Below are positions 1-10,647 of a stretch of DNA of 64,000 nucleotides, piece by piece (the first letter of the stretch is position 1; each line of letters begins with the position of its first letter). Source of the stretch: Enoplolaimus lenunculus (taxonomy: Eukaryota > Nematoda > Enoplea > Enoplida > Thoracostomopsidae); contig JASANG010003044.1 of the NCBI GenBank assembly GCA_030248215.1, forward strand, positions 62,001 through 126,000, in the 5' to 3' direction. The translations under genes were made by a program, and so were the position numbers. Below the pieces are notes generated by a model. The model did no database searches and had not been told where the DNA came from. It saw only the letters and a list, made by a program, of their open reading frames with translations.

Positions 1-221
1 AGTTGGTTAACTGGTTCATGGGCAGCTGTTGTACCAGAAATGTCATTGGGATAAGGGTCCCCATGGGGATTCCCATGGGGTGCGGGCTGGGGTGGGATGG
101 AGATCAGTTCAGAATTAGTGGGGATACCCACACCGCCCCCGGGATTGAGAATGGTAGCATACATGCTCTGGAATAGACAATGTTTTACAAATATTTGTTG
201 AGTAGATTGTTCAATATCTCT
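1..221. other. No gene seen; left edge
   Basis: AT-moderate sequence with short CCCCATGGGG-type palindromes near position 60-80. No open frame or recognisable repeat. Confidence 0.5.
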
Positions 222-482
222 TTAACCCTTTCTCACATGAATATTTTCTATTTCCCCTGAGACCTGCTTTTATGCTAGGATTCGAACTCCAGTGACTGGA
301 GTGGGAGGCGTATACCATCACCTCTCAGCTATAGGAGCTTGACGCTCGGGTCTCTCACGCCTTGTGTTGATTTAGTACTATGTATACGTGTTGCAATTGC
401 TAAACACTGTGCGATATATACTATTTAACGCATATACACTGCGCTGAGTTGCCTATAGGCAACTCAATGGCAGAAGATTGAC
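222..482 (-). repeat. TTAA-ended MITE with tRNA-Gly-like body, copy 1 (family P)
   Basis: The element starts with TTAA followed by CCCTTTCTCACAT and matches a second copy at 51343-51614 along its whole length. On the minus strand it carries a tRNA-like region: an A box TAGCTGAGAGG (331-321) and a B box AGTTCGAATCC (288-278), about 54 bases overall. Between them is CGCCTCCCAC, resembling the anticodon arm of tRNA-Gly(CCC). Near its right end is the perfect palindrome GAGTTGCCTATAGGCAACTC. The right terminus is eroded in this copy. TTAA ends plus CCC-starting inverted repeats suggest mobilisation by a piggyBac-type transposase. This is an inference; no transposase is present. Confidence 0.75.
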
Positions 483-1082
483 GCGGTAAGTGGTTTCAGG
501 AATCAAGCTTCTTATTCAAAAATTAAAATAAAAAATTTCAAAAACTTTCGCGTTTCGCTCGAACAGAGATTATGCAAACTAAACAAACGTACTTATATTT
601 TATTCAGCACTCAGGGTCTTATATTTTAACCAATGGATCCTCAATTTCTAAAACGATGTTACGAACGTTCCTGCTCACACAAAACTCGGCTGAATACCTC
701 AATAGGTTGGCTGCATTGATGTGCTAATGTTTTAATCTGCAAGACCCTAACATTTCGTGATGCGCTTTCAGTGTTTTCGGCCAAAATTTGCAGTTGCAAC
801 TTGCAACTTGCACCTGTAAGTCATTCTGCCTCGAAATTGCACGTGCAAAATACAACGGCGAGTTCTCGGTGCAGAAACTTGCACGATTACTGGTGCTTTA
901 GCCTCGCTTCAAGGAGTCAAGGCACAATCAAAAATGGCATATAATTGAAAATGTTGAACATCATTTATCATTTTTAATAAATCCGCATCACAACCTAAAT
1001 GACGTCCATGACGTCAAAAAAATACCGATTTAGCGGAGATTCCTATTGGGTGGAAAGGGGTTGAAAATACTTGGGTGCTGTA
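483..1082. other. No gene seen
   Basis: AT-rich sequence without a convincing open frame. A short run of TTGCAACTTGCA-like repeats lies near 780-870. Confidence 0.4.
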
Positions 1083-1974
1083 CTTTAATGACATCAATAA
1101 GAGGGGGTAATAAGAGGAGGTCCCCATTTTGAGTTCCAATCAATAGGAGTCTGTTTTAAAATTTCAAGATTCTTGCTTTCTTAAATTTGCAAAGCAAATA
1201 TATTGTATTTCAAACATTATAATAGCCTTAAATGATTCAGAAATTCGTGTCTAAAATAGTTAAAACATAAATGTCATATATTCAAGAAATTGCTATTACC
1301 AATTTATAAGCCACAAATTTTTTCCATTCGAGAACCAATTGTTTTATGTTTAAGAATTTGTTTCTGATTATAATTTAACTAACAAAGTTGCTCTGTTTTT
1401 ATTCTTAAGACTGTATATAAGTAGTCGAGTCTCAAAGAGAGTTCTGGTTGAGCTCAGGCTCACCCCATCCTAAGTTTACGTGTTGGACGTATCTTAGGTT
1501 GTAAAATTAGAATATTTAGTTGAGGTTTTGCCCCCATTTTGGAACCAGTTTCTCTACTAAATTGTTGTTTTGTATTTGTGACATATATTTCTTATATTTC
1601 AGAAATATTTGTCTTAATCGTTCGTAAAACAAAGTTTTAAATTTAAGACATTTAAGCGTGAAAATTTTTAAACTCATATTTCTAAAAAATGAGACATAAT
1701 GGTCTTTAATTGCAGACAGTATTTCTGGCCATAAATTGCAGACAGTATTTCTTGAATACAAGACAATTTATTTTGTGTGTATAACCTTGCATTATCGCTC
1801 AAGCTTTTGGTACAAGGCAAACGTTTAATCCAACGGACAGTTGCAGTACCGGATATATCAGTAACGAAGGATGGCGGGGCGGGTTGAAAATAAATACAGT
1901 CTGTAACGAAATAACAGGGGGTACCTTATGGAGAGGCCAAAACATCAGTCTCCTCACTCTTATTCGGATCAAAA
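1083..1974. repeat. AATAAGAGGGGG MITE (family R), split copy
   Basis: Both ends of family R are present: the left end at 1083-1152 (CAATAAGAGGGGG, then TCCCCATTTTGAGTTCC) and the right part at about 1780-1974, ending CTCTTATTCGGATC. The middle (about 1153-1780) is far longer than in the intact copy at 31614-32018, so an insertion or unrelated fill is likely. No gene is seen inside. Confidence 0.6.
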
Positions 1975-2194
1975 CAATAAGCAACTCATTCACGATATAT
2001 TTTCCATGTTTACTACTAATTCTTTAAACGACTCAGACTCAGGGGAGCGTGTAGCAAAAGGCGTATACTAGGGTGGATACTGGAACATATTCTCCGAAAT
2101 TGCTGAAATACTCATACAAATCGCTTTTGTAGTCTTTAGCAAAACCTGCAGAGGTTAAAAAAATTTTCTCAATCGCTACACTCACTGCATAAAA

Positions 2195-2366
2195 GATTTA
2201 GACGGTTCAGCTTTATTAAACTTTAGACTAATTTTTTGTTTGACTTAAGCTTAGGTTTAGGCTTAGGTTTAGGAATATACTCATTGCTTACTCTTAGGCT
2301 TAGGCTTAGGCTTAGGCTTAGGAATATGCTTATAACACTGTTGCGTTCCTGTTCTTTACATTGGCT
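2195..2366. repeat. TTAGGC-bearing MITE (family T), partial
   Basis: Contains two runs of near-perfect TTAGGC repeats, each followed by AATATACTC or AATATGCTT, and ends GTTCTTTACATTGGC, the right inverted repeat of the family. The left inverted repeat is not recognisable. Confidence 0.7.
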
Positions 2367-2682
2367 AAACATCGTAACAGTGATTTAGATTGTCAGTTGG
2401 CGGCTGTCCGTCTTTATTATGCATTTTAAAAGCACTACTTTTCGTAACTTGAACGTTTATTTTCTAAGCTAATAATAAGAATAACAGATGGATTTTAACA
2501 CCGTTTAAACCTCTGTATTTACCAAAGACAAGCCTAACATCTGCGACACGTTCAAATTTTTATGGACAATACTGAACAAATTCAGTGCAAACGCATGTTG
2601 GCAATTGGAAGTCAATAACGATACGTTCTCTTATTAATATACAGTCGTAGTAATTTAATAAATGAGAGAAATGACTAGTTAA

Positions 2683-2838
2683 AGATCAGAGGCGGAACGT
2701 TTGTCTGTGGGACTGCAATAGAGCAAGCTTGAGCCTTTTAGACTTCTTTCATTAGGCTAATGCTTTGGCTTCGGCTTAGGCTTACGAATATGCTTTATAC
2801 TATAACTCTTACGGTCGTATTCTATACATTTACCCTTT
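2683..2838. repeat. TTAGGC-bearing MITE (family T), worn copy
   Basis: Starts with GATCAGAGGCGGAACGTTTG and ends with TCTATACATTTACCC. The TTAGGC core is reduced to a few diverged units. Confidence 0.65.
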
Positions 2839-3364
2839 TAGACAAGAGTACGCAACGTGATGGTACATAATTTTTCAGTTCGTGTTGATTTTCAGTTTAC
2901 ACCAGGTTCGCCAAGTTTTTGTAGCTGGTGACAAGATTGAAAATAATTTGGAATTCGGTTTCAGTTGTATCTTTTGTACAGTGTTGCGTATTTGTTTTTC
3001 CAACAAGCTCGACTTTTGGCACATAATATATATTGGCTTGTCAACTGTGAAAATGTGGAACTTAGTGAGCGGACGGCAAATTCTTGGAAGTTAAGATTGT
3101 GCCTATGTTTAGGCTTGCATTTTGTGTTTGGCTTAGGTTTAAGCAAAAGCTTATAGGCTTACTCGACAGGACATATTATCTAAAATTGGCCTAAGTTGTG
3201 AATATGGACGTAATTGTTGCGACAAATTTGGCCGACTGAAACGTGTTTTCAGCTACAAGTGCACACAGAAAAGTGGCTCTAATTCCAAAAATTTTCCGAA
3301 GGAACAAAATTGTAAGGTAGGGTCCTCACCATTTTATCACAAAAAATTTTTGACGGGGGAGTAA

Positions 3365-4246
3365 TGCGGGGTTCACGTAATAAACGGTGCAGCTGGGCCA
3401 CGTTTTGTCACGTTGTATATATTGGGTAACATTTTGTCTGCGATGTAACCCAATATGATATTCAAAAAACAGTGATTGTCTGCTAACATCACGTATCGGT
3501 CACGTTTTGTCTTTCAATATCATATGATATTCCCTACGTTGTCTGTCAATATCATATGATCATTTTGAAAATGTCTACTGAGTCAGCTGCATAACTAAGT
3601 TTGGAATATCATATGATCCTAATCGACATGTAATTGGCGGGAAATTCAAATTTTGGTGGGAAATTCAAATTTTGGCGGGAAAATTCAAAATTTGGCGGGA
3701 AATTCACATTTAGGCGGGAAATTCAAATTTTGGCGGAAGATTCAAATTTTGGCGGGAAAATTCAAATTTTGGCGGCAAATTCCAATTCAGGTGGAAAAAT
3801 TTAAATTTTGGCGGGAAATTCAAATTTTGGAGGGAAATTCAAATTTTAGCGCAACAATTCAAAATTTGGCGGGACAATTCAAATTTTGGAGAAAAATACG
3901 AATTTGGGAGGGAATATTCAAAATTTTAGCGGATTGTATACGTCTTAAACTACATAATGGAATATCATATGATACTCCAAATCCGTCTTTGAATATCATA
4001 TCATATATGCTGTTAATTTGGAATATCATATGATATTCAACAATATGTCTGATTATGTCACGTGACATTCGAACACTTGTATGCTGAGATAACATGAATA
4101 ACCCGTGCTTTGTATAGCAATATCACATGATATTCGACGTTTGCTTGTCCGTATCATATGATGGTAACAAAAATTTATGTTGATGTCGAATCAACATGTG
4201 ACAAAACGTGACCCGACTGCCCCAGTTATAACGTGAACCCCGCATA
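3365..4246. mobile_element. Nested inverted-repeat element with internal palindromes
   Basis: About 45-bp imperfect terminal inverted repeats: the left end begins ATGCGGGGTTCACGT and contains CACGTTTTGTCACG; the right end is the reverse complement (ACAAAACGTGACC, then ACGTGAACCCCGCAT). Inside are repeated ATCATATGAT palindromes and a GGCGGGAAATTCAAATTTT minisatellite. It interrupts the repeat whose uninterrupted form is at 33118-33752. No transposase frame is seen, so it is non-autonomous. Target-site duplication is unclear (AGTA on the left, AAGT on the right). Confidence 0.75.
3636..3935. repeat. Minisatellite, unit about 20 bp
   Basis: About 15 imperfect tandem copies of GGCGGGAAATTCAAATTTT. 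It lies inside the element at 3365-4246. The open frame that reads through it (3653-4033) is a by-product of the repeat period, not a gene. Confidence 0.85.
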
Positions 4247-4324
4247 AGTCCCGCGCCCACCTCCTCTGGATCCGCTAGTGCTCGTTCCTCAAAGTTCTAG
4301 CGGCATGGTGCATGTTTAAAAATG

Positions 4325-5765
4325 TCAAATTTTTTCCACCGCATGCGCTTTGGTTGCATTGATATTATCAAATCGAATTTCCCAATATTTGGCAGTCCTC
4401 ACAGCTCCAGATAACAGACCAGCATTTTGTCGACGATAATCTCCAAAATAAGCTTGATTTGCTGCCGATGTAAACATTCGTTTTGTCAAGCTTTCTTGCC
4501 CCGGGGTGTTGCTTACTCTTGACAACGCTCGCATTTCCCAGGCGCCTGGACCTCTACTACCTGGCATACTGGGTAAAAAACGTTTGTGCCCCAGATCGAG
4601 CGCTGCTTGCTCAACTGCATGCCGATAATCCCAGTCAAAATAATCTGGATCTCGTATCCCACAAGGACGACTGTACGTTGCTGGCCGACGGCCGATTTCA
4701 ATCGCTACTTCCGGGTCCAGATGGTCTGCTGAGCGAGTTTGCTTCTGGGTACGATGTGTAGCCCAACGAGTCCATGATGTTGGCAGTGGTTTAAATTGTG
4801 ATGTATCCATGTGTAACGGTAGGTCGTCATCTGGGTCTTCGCTGAAATCGAACAAGTGGAAAGACAGCCTGACTACGACATGTTGCATTTACTTACTTCC
4901 ACCCACAAAATTTCTCTCGCAAGACCGAATCAATAAAATAGACTTAGGGTGGCGATATGCTTGTCGTTCGGCGCTACAAGCCAGAAATGTTTAGTTTACA
5001 AATTGTTCTACTGCGCTGTGCGAGCCGTTCGTTGATGTGCCACCTCTATGCATATTCTGCTTGCCATCAAATTAGCCTTGTGGGGGAAGTAAAAATAAGT
5101 CCACAAAACCCTATAATAGTTGCTCAGGACCGTAACAGCAGCTTTTTCTCTCAATTTGGGAGCTTTCCGCCACAGGCCGGCTATTATTTTTAATGCATGG
5201 GATTGAATGAATATCCAATTTTTGTCCCAAGAAGGCTATGAGCACCTTTAGCACTAATGGTTGGCAAGAAATTATACAGAAGGTACAGTGCAGTACACAA
5301 TCTCCAAAAAACATGACAGCACCTCAGTGTGAGCGTCAAGCGCTTATAGTTGAGTAGCAATGGCGGACGCAGTTTTTCCGAAGAGTTTCGAGTTCGAATA
5401 CTAACTTGAAACTATATTTCAGATGAAATACAAAATATTCAAGTAAACGACGAGTAAATATCGCATCGCAACATAAATAAAAACATTTCTCACGCGTCTA
5501 CTACTCACCTGCTTAAATTGTCATAGCGTGACGGACGCTTAAAATACGGATCCGCTTTGATGTATTGAGTGTATTTTGTCGCGGTTGCAAATTCGGTTTT
5601 AATTGAACGAAACCGGCTACTACAAACCGATTCGTAGTCACGATTTCGTTCTCGTTTGAAATCTTCTTGTTTACATTGATGCTTGCGGTGATGGGTACGA
5701 TGGCTTGTTGGACAGAATGCATCGTCGGTTGATGGAAAAACAGAGAAATCAAGGTTTAGGTCCAT
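4325..5765 (-). CDS. Unrecognised two-exon protein, about 257 aa
   Basis: Exon 1 runs 5765-5509 from an ATG (MDLNLDFSVFPS) to a strong donor GTGAGTAG. Exon 2 runs 4841-4325 after acceptor TTTCAG. Phases agree: AG plus C gives Ser, joining RYDNLS to EDPDDDLPLHM. The protein is hydrophilic, rich in Arg, His, Asp and Tyr, with no signal peptide or membrane segment. It includes a Cys/His-containing stretch (FCPTSHRTHHRKHQC) and an Arg/Pro/Gly-rich second half. I do not recognise the family. The last 17 or so codons, including the stop, lie within a dispersed repeat (4325-4378), so the native end may instead follow the possible donor GTGAGG just after LLSGA. The gene call rests on open-frame length, compositional complexity and matched splice phases. 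Confidence 0.6.
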
Positions 5766-5767
5766 TT

Positions 5768-5873
5768 AAACGAGTTATTAGTTTTTTTAGCAATATTCTA
5801 TACAAAATTTCATAAATTTTAAACGAGTTATTAGTTTTTTTAGCAATATTCTATACAAAATTTCATAAATTTT
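5768..5873. repeat. Perfect 53-bp tandem duplication before a start codon
   Basis: Positions 5768-5820 and 5821-5873 are identical. The duplication ends two bases upstream of the ATG of the minus-strand gene at 5765, so it forms the 5' leader or promoter-proximal sequence of that gene. Confidence 0.95.
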
Positions 5874-6074
5874 ATCATAATGTACTCAGTGAAGACCCGA
5901 ATAAAAATGACCAATAACAGGACTACCTTGTTTTGCGTCCGAATTAATATAAGGGTCCGTATTACTAATTAGTATTTGTAAATGGATGGAGTCCAAAATT
6001 CCTAATTTTGCTTCTATGGAAGGCATGGACCGAGTCAAGTTCAGTGCAGACTTGATTTTCATAAATAACATATT

Positions 6075-6250
6075 GTAGTGACGCGAATAAGAGGGGGGGG
6101 AGACTGATAGTTATTTGACCTCTGCATAGAATACCCACTGTTAACCGGTTACGGACTATTAATTTATTAACCCGCCCTCCGCCACCCTTCGTTTTATTGA
6201 GATATTTACGGTTTTGCAACTATCCATTGAATTAAACGTTTGTTTGTCTT
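6075..6250. repeat. AATAAGAGGGGG MITE (family R), left-end fragment
   Basis: Begins TAGTGACGCGAATAAGAGG and keeps the shared interior (GGTTACGGACT, CCGCC, CCTTCGTT, AACTATCC, TTGAATTAAACG). The right half is missing. Confidence 0.75.
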
Positions 6251-6387
6251 TTGAACATCTACGGCAATATCTGGTTTGGCAGCGCTTTTAAAAATTTTAT
6301 CATAACACAAGGTGCTTATCGCTCTTTTGTTTCTGTCTTTGGAAAATTCTTTCTCGACAATAAGTCCCGACAGTTTGTTCGTGACTC

Positions 6388-6571
6388 GGCCTATGTAAAG
6401 AAATGGGGCGGAGCAGTATTATAAGCACATTACAAAGCATTAGCCTAAGCCTAAGTCTAAGCGTAAGAATGAGCACATTCCTAAGCCTAAGCCTAAGTCT
6501 AAGCCTAAGCAGAAAAATTCTTTTCTAGCATTACAGAAAAACGTTCCTCCCCTGATCTTTACATGGGGTCC
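6388..6571. repeat. TTAGGC-bearing MITE (family T)
   Basis: Left inverted repeat GGCCTATGTAAAG, then GGGGCGGAGCAG. The core has CCTAAG repeats, and the right end reads CCCCTGATCTTTACATGGGG. Confidence 0.75.
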
Positions 6572-6738
6572 TGATTCGTACCTGAAAAACTCGTTTGCGG
6601 GAAAACTCGTCCCCAGTAAATTTGTTTCTGAAAATTCGCCCCCCCCCCCCTCAATTCGTTTCCGAAAACTGGTCCCCAAAAATTCGTCCGCGATAATTCA
6701 TTCCTGAAAAAAATTTTCGTCTGCAGCGACCTAAGAAA
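6572..6738. repeat. Degenerate short tandem repeat around AATTCGTCCC
   Basis: Imperfect copies of an AAAACTCGT/AATTCGTCCC-like unit with a poly-C run near 6640. Reverse-complement pieces (GAACGAATTTTTCG) reappear at 6965-7031 beyond the next MITE, so the two may be arms of one older element. Overlapping open frames here are repeat artefacts. Confidence 0.45.
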
Positions 6739-6930
6739 AAATCTCTCTCCGAAATAGGCTCTACGGGACTGCACAAATTAGTCAAATTGGACTCCGCCAG
6801 AATCAAATCCGAGTCACTGAGTCGCACATTTGACTCTGGCGGAGCCCAATTTGACTCAGTTAGTGTAGTCCCGTATACAGCTTATTTTGGGGAGAGCCAA
6901 TTTGACTCATTATCACTGTTGAAGGTCTGA
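6739..6930. repeat. GAGTCAAATTTGACTC palindromic MITE (family G), worn copy
   Basis: Both arms carry CTCTCTCCGAAATAGGCT/GTGTAGTCCCG-like sequence and repeated GACTC/GAGTC blocks around a central GAGTCACTGAGTC. Compare the better copy at 37124-37342. Confidence 0.7.
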
Positions 6931-7031
6931 CAATTGAACATGATGTCAAATACTTTAGCATAAAATTTTTCGCGGACGAAGTATCGCGCACGAATTGTAG
7001 GAGGCGAATTGCCGGGAACGAATTTTTCGTA

Positions 7032-7458
7032 CTGTATTGACCCGAATAAGAGGGGGGACTGATATTTATTTGGCCTTTCCAGAGGGTACCCCCCTTGTTA
7101 TTCGGTTACGGACTGTTATTTATTTTTAACCCACGCTCCGCCGCCCTTCGTTACAGATATATCCGGCACTGCAACTATCCGTTGAATTAAACGTATATTT
7201 GTCTCGTTTCAATAGTTTGAGCGATAATGCAAGGTTATACTTAGGAATGTACTTTCAAAGCTTAAGTAAGTATGCTTTAAAGTTTTGAACTCAACTTTAT
7301 TTTGTCTTGGAGTCATTTATGGACTACAATTATAGATAATTGGCATTTACCGACTATAATTAGAGTTTAGATATCCGCTTATGGACCCTTATTAGGAATA
7401 CGGACTCCTATTGCTTCGGACTCAAAATAGGGACCTCCTCTTATCCGGGTCACTACAG
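7032..7458. repeat. AATAAGAGGGGG MITE (family R), full length
   Basis: About 427 bp. Left end TTGACCCGAATAAGAGGGG; right end CCTCCTCTTATCCGGGTCAC, its reverse complement. The interior is shared with the copies at 31614-32018 and 42398-42834. No coding frame; non-autonomous. Confidence 0.85.
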
Positions 7459-7608
7459 CACCACATCATACACAAACAGAAAAGTATTAGATTAAGGTAT
7501 AAAAATAGATAGCGAGAGTACCTCCTGCAGGGTGAGGAGGCAACATATATATCAGCTCCGCTCTATTTGGTTCACTACAGCATCCGAGAATTTTCGAAAG
7601 TTGGCCCG

Positions 7609-7700
7609 TAGCCAGCTCACCTTGATAGGGGCGGGGGCAAAAATTTTTCAGGGGGGGTTGAGCCCCCTGCCTTCCCTTCTCCCCTTGGTTACGGGTACGT
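7609..7700. repeat. Short GGCCCGTAGCCA-ended repeat, copy 1
   Basis: Begins GGCCCGTAGCCAG and ends GGTTACGGGT, an imperfect inverted pair around a G/C-run core. A related, opposite-sense piece lies at 41524-41684 (CACCTATCAAGGTGACC against CACCTTGATAGGGGCG). Confidence 0.5.
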
Positions 7701-7776
7701 TCGAACGAGGAGAAAAGGATCACCTATTGACACATACTTATTACACTGTCTTATTTTAACGGTATATAAAAATAAT

Positions 7777-7858
7777 GGCCAATGTTACTTTAAGGAGCGT
7801 AACAGTAGATTAAGTGTATTCCTAAGCCTAAGCTTATGATAAACGTGCATGTGAGCCA
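7777..7858. repeat. TTAGGC-bearing MITE (family T), short variant
   Basis: Begins GGCCAATGTTACTTTAAGG, the second inverted-repeat subtype of the family, followed by CCTAAGCCTAAGC and a worn right end. Confidence 0.6.
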
Positions 7859-8459
7859 ACCCAAAAATCTATTAGATGAAGCCAGAAAATTGTAGAAAAG
7901 AACCAAAATTGGGAAGTTATGTGAAATAACATTAAAATTTAAAATGTAAAAAATACAATTCAAAAACATACGATTTACAAATCTTGTCAAAAGCACACTG
8001 AAACATTTTATTATTGAAGTTTGTTCTGTTCCTGTAAGAATGTGCAACTCTGCAACCCTGCATATAATGTCTGTGAGAGTGTGTTTGCAGCAAGCTCACT
8101 ATATTACATTCGGTTTGCGCAAACTTCAAATGGGGTTAAGGTAGAGTGTAAAAAAGGAATACCTATAGTGTTATTTAATGGTGAGCTTGCGATTTTTTCA
8201 GTTAAAAATTACACTGCGATGACAATTGAAAGCAGTGATGTCCATTAGCGAAAATATTGTCAAATGTTTTTTGATAGACCGCAAGCTTACAAAATTCAGC
8301 TAAAAGAATACGAACTTTTCAAGTTTCAAGAGCACCAAAGTACTACTAGATGCTTCAAATTTGCAAAATTTATTAAATATGAATTTTAGTAAGACATCTA
8401 CGGTTTTTTCTGATTTGAAAGACAATAGGTTGCGCGACTTCAACAATTTGCAGCACCTG
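7859..8459. other. No gene seen
   Basis: AT-rich. Short open frames on both strands (about 65-85 codons) have no start context or recognisable content. Confidence 0.4.
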
Positions 8460-8765
8460 ACAGAAAGCTGGAACCGGCCCGGGACAGGCCCAGGCCTGGG
8501 CCAGGACCGAGTCCTAATGTTAAGCCTATGTGCCTAAGCGGGCCGGGCCCGGGCTTGGGCCCAAACATTGGGCCCACCAGCCGAAATAAATCGGAGTAGG
8601 GCGTGTCCTCTTTTTGTGCCATGAGCTCATAAAACAAAGCATAGTTTTGTTTACTGCCTTAAATCTATATAAATTTCGCGGGTCCAGACAAATGCGGGCC
8701 GGACCGGGCCAAGTGAGATGGGCCCCAGGCCACTAAAACCCGGACCGGTTCCAGGTCTGATCTGA
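8460..8765. repeat. GC-rich GGCCCGGG-type palindromic element
   Basis: Two GC-rich blocks (about 8475-8580 and 8690-8750) made of GGCCCGGGC/GGCCCAGGCC-like pieces in both orientations flank an AT-rich centre, in strong contrast with the surroundings. Gly/Pro-rich open frames crossing it are by-products. Confidence 0.5.
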
Positions 8766-10395
8766 CAACTAACAGTTTGGGCATTTATTTCCATTATTAA
8801 TGCTAGAACGTCTACGATATATAATTTGGAGTATTTCGCTATTTCGCCACCTGACATCTCGTTGACCGTCAACTAACGTGAGATTTCGTAAACCCCACAA
8901 TGCTAGGTTTTACATTTTGTTTTCTTAGCTTAGGCTTAGGCGCTAAGAAAGAACGCTCGTATGCAACAAGTTGTCGTACGAAAAATTGTCGCAGTATTTT
9001 TAAGTTGTGCGTCGTTTCAGCTTCAGCTAAAAATTTCGCGGAAACAAAATTCTCATGGAACGACAGTAAATTGGGTAAACGACATTGTTTTGTAGTTGTT
9101 TCAGATAATATATACAGCCGAGCAGTTGGACAAATATGACGACAGTACATAATGTAACCGTATATGCGTAGTGATCAAGTATCTAGAAGTGTTTCGTTAG
9201 AAAATATCATATTGAAGAACTTGAAAAAGAATTTCCCCGCCACTTACATACCATTTAATTTTTAGCTATTAGGAGCGAAGGCCACAAGCCTCAGTTTATG
9301 ACGGCGGCCTACATGATTGAAGCCGTTTGTGTAAGTCCTAGGACATAGGTTTCCGAATACTATACAATATACGGCCGTTACGGCGCACGCGAATTTTTTG
9401 TCACAATTTTTTCCATTTCATCTGAGATCAAATAAATCTGTGATTCGGAAACATGAACATATGGTGGGAGGTGTGTACAATCAGCAGTCAATTCAAAGTT
9501 CAAGCAGCATTTCTTGTTTCCAATTTCGTTTTACTTTTCCCAATCAAGAATTAATATTTTCTCGCTGAATGCAGCGAAAATCACGCGACAAATGCGTGCA
9601 ATTGTGAAGAAAATGAACAGTAACACAACGTTAAGTTTTACTCAAAAGCTACACAGAAATTGCTATTTTTAATATTCAACAGATAGAACTACAAAAAATA
9701 TAAATATATGGAATGCAACAAATAATATAGCAATTATGGTGCAAACGCTGTTATGCAAAGCACATAGATTCCAAAGAGCCAGTACGAATATAATATTAAA
9801 TGCGTAACAACTGTCGAAAACAGAGTTTTAGTAAATTTTATTTAAATTTATGCAACAAATCGTAAGTCACAGCCTAAACCTAAACCTAAACTTCAATTCA
9901 GAAAAGATACAATCATATATAATGTTCCTAGCTGTGCTTACAAGGAGTATATATTTTGTATCCAAATTAGGCGCAGTGTTGCTAATTATATAAATATATA
10001 CTTTATCTGTGGAAAGACTCAGAATTGAAAACTGACCTCAGACGATTTTAATAGAGAATAGTTCATAAAGCTTCGAATCAGCCAATTGCCTTACAGATGA
10101 AAATTACTTAATCTTTGACGTCAAAACACACAAAGCTGCATTACAAAAACATTCTTTCAAACATTTTTATTAGCAGAACGCACCGTAAACTATAGACTGA
10201 TTGGCGCAACGTCCAATTCTTTGACCATCCAGTTGGTATTTTTAGAGATTTGTTCGATCGTTTTTCTTGTCTCTTCAGAAATTTCGTCACGCGATATGTA
10301 ACACCACTACGCTTCAGCGCCTTTTATACGCATCTGCTTTTCATTCTGTTAAACTTTCAACCTAGGCATACATAGAAGTAAACACTATTGAAATA
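8766..10395. other. No gene seen
   Basis: AT-rich non-coding sequence. A short (CCTAAA)n run lies at about 9873-9893, and nothing else was recognised. Confidence 0.4.
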
Positions 10396-10647
10396 CACGT
10401 TGTAAATTCCAGTGAGTTGATTTTCAGGATGAGTTGAATCCACTCGAAAGCCTGAGCACTGAATTAGCGTCTTTCAGAACTCCAGAATTGTGAATTCATT
10501 GACATCAATCTGAGTTAATCAATCAACTGATCCGAAATTAAATTAACTCAGAGCGAGTTGATGTTTGCTGCTATTAACTCAGAAATATGCAGAAATGACT
10601 AATTCGCTCTCTTAGTTGATTAATCAACTCATCAGAATTTACCGTGA
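10396..10647. repeat. AATTCCAGTGAGTTGATT palindromic MITE (family O)
   Basis: About 250 bp. Left end GTAAATTCCAGTGAGTTGAT; right end TTGATTAATCAACTCATCAG then AATTTACCGTG, the inverted copy. The interior includes GCCTGAGC.CTGAATTAG. Five good copies are in the window. Confidence 0.8.

Larger units (their letters stand above)
3025..4378 (+). repeat. Long dispersed repeat, interrupted; inverted partner at 33118-33752
   Basis: The flanks 3025-3364 and 4247-4378 match, in inverted orientation, the continuous stretch 33118-33752. Shared landmarks are GGACGTAATTGTTGCGACAA, CCATTTTATCACAAAAAATT, GGATCCGCTAGTG and GCGCATGC. The middle 882 bases are a separate nested element. A short minus-strand open frame beginning MLKPKPNTKC occurs in both copies (2961-3146 and 33633-33863), but it drifts apart and probably is not a protein. 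Confidence 0.7.

Noticed and set aside
2240-2330. Chromosome end because of TTAGGC repeats
   Set aside because: The repeats are short, interrupted and bounded by MITE ends; unique sequence continues on both sides.
3653-4033. 126-codon frame with NFGGKIQNLAG-like repeats
   Set aside because: Product of a minisatellite read in one frame; the unit length and indels do not suggest protein selection.
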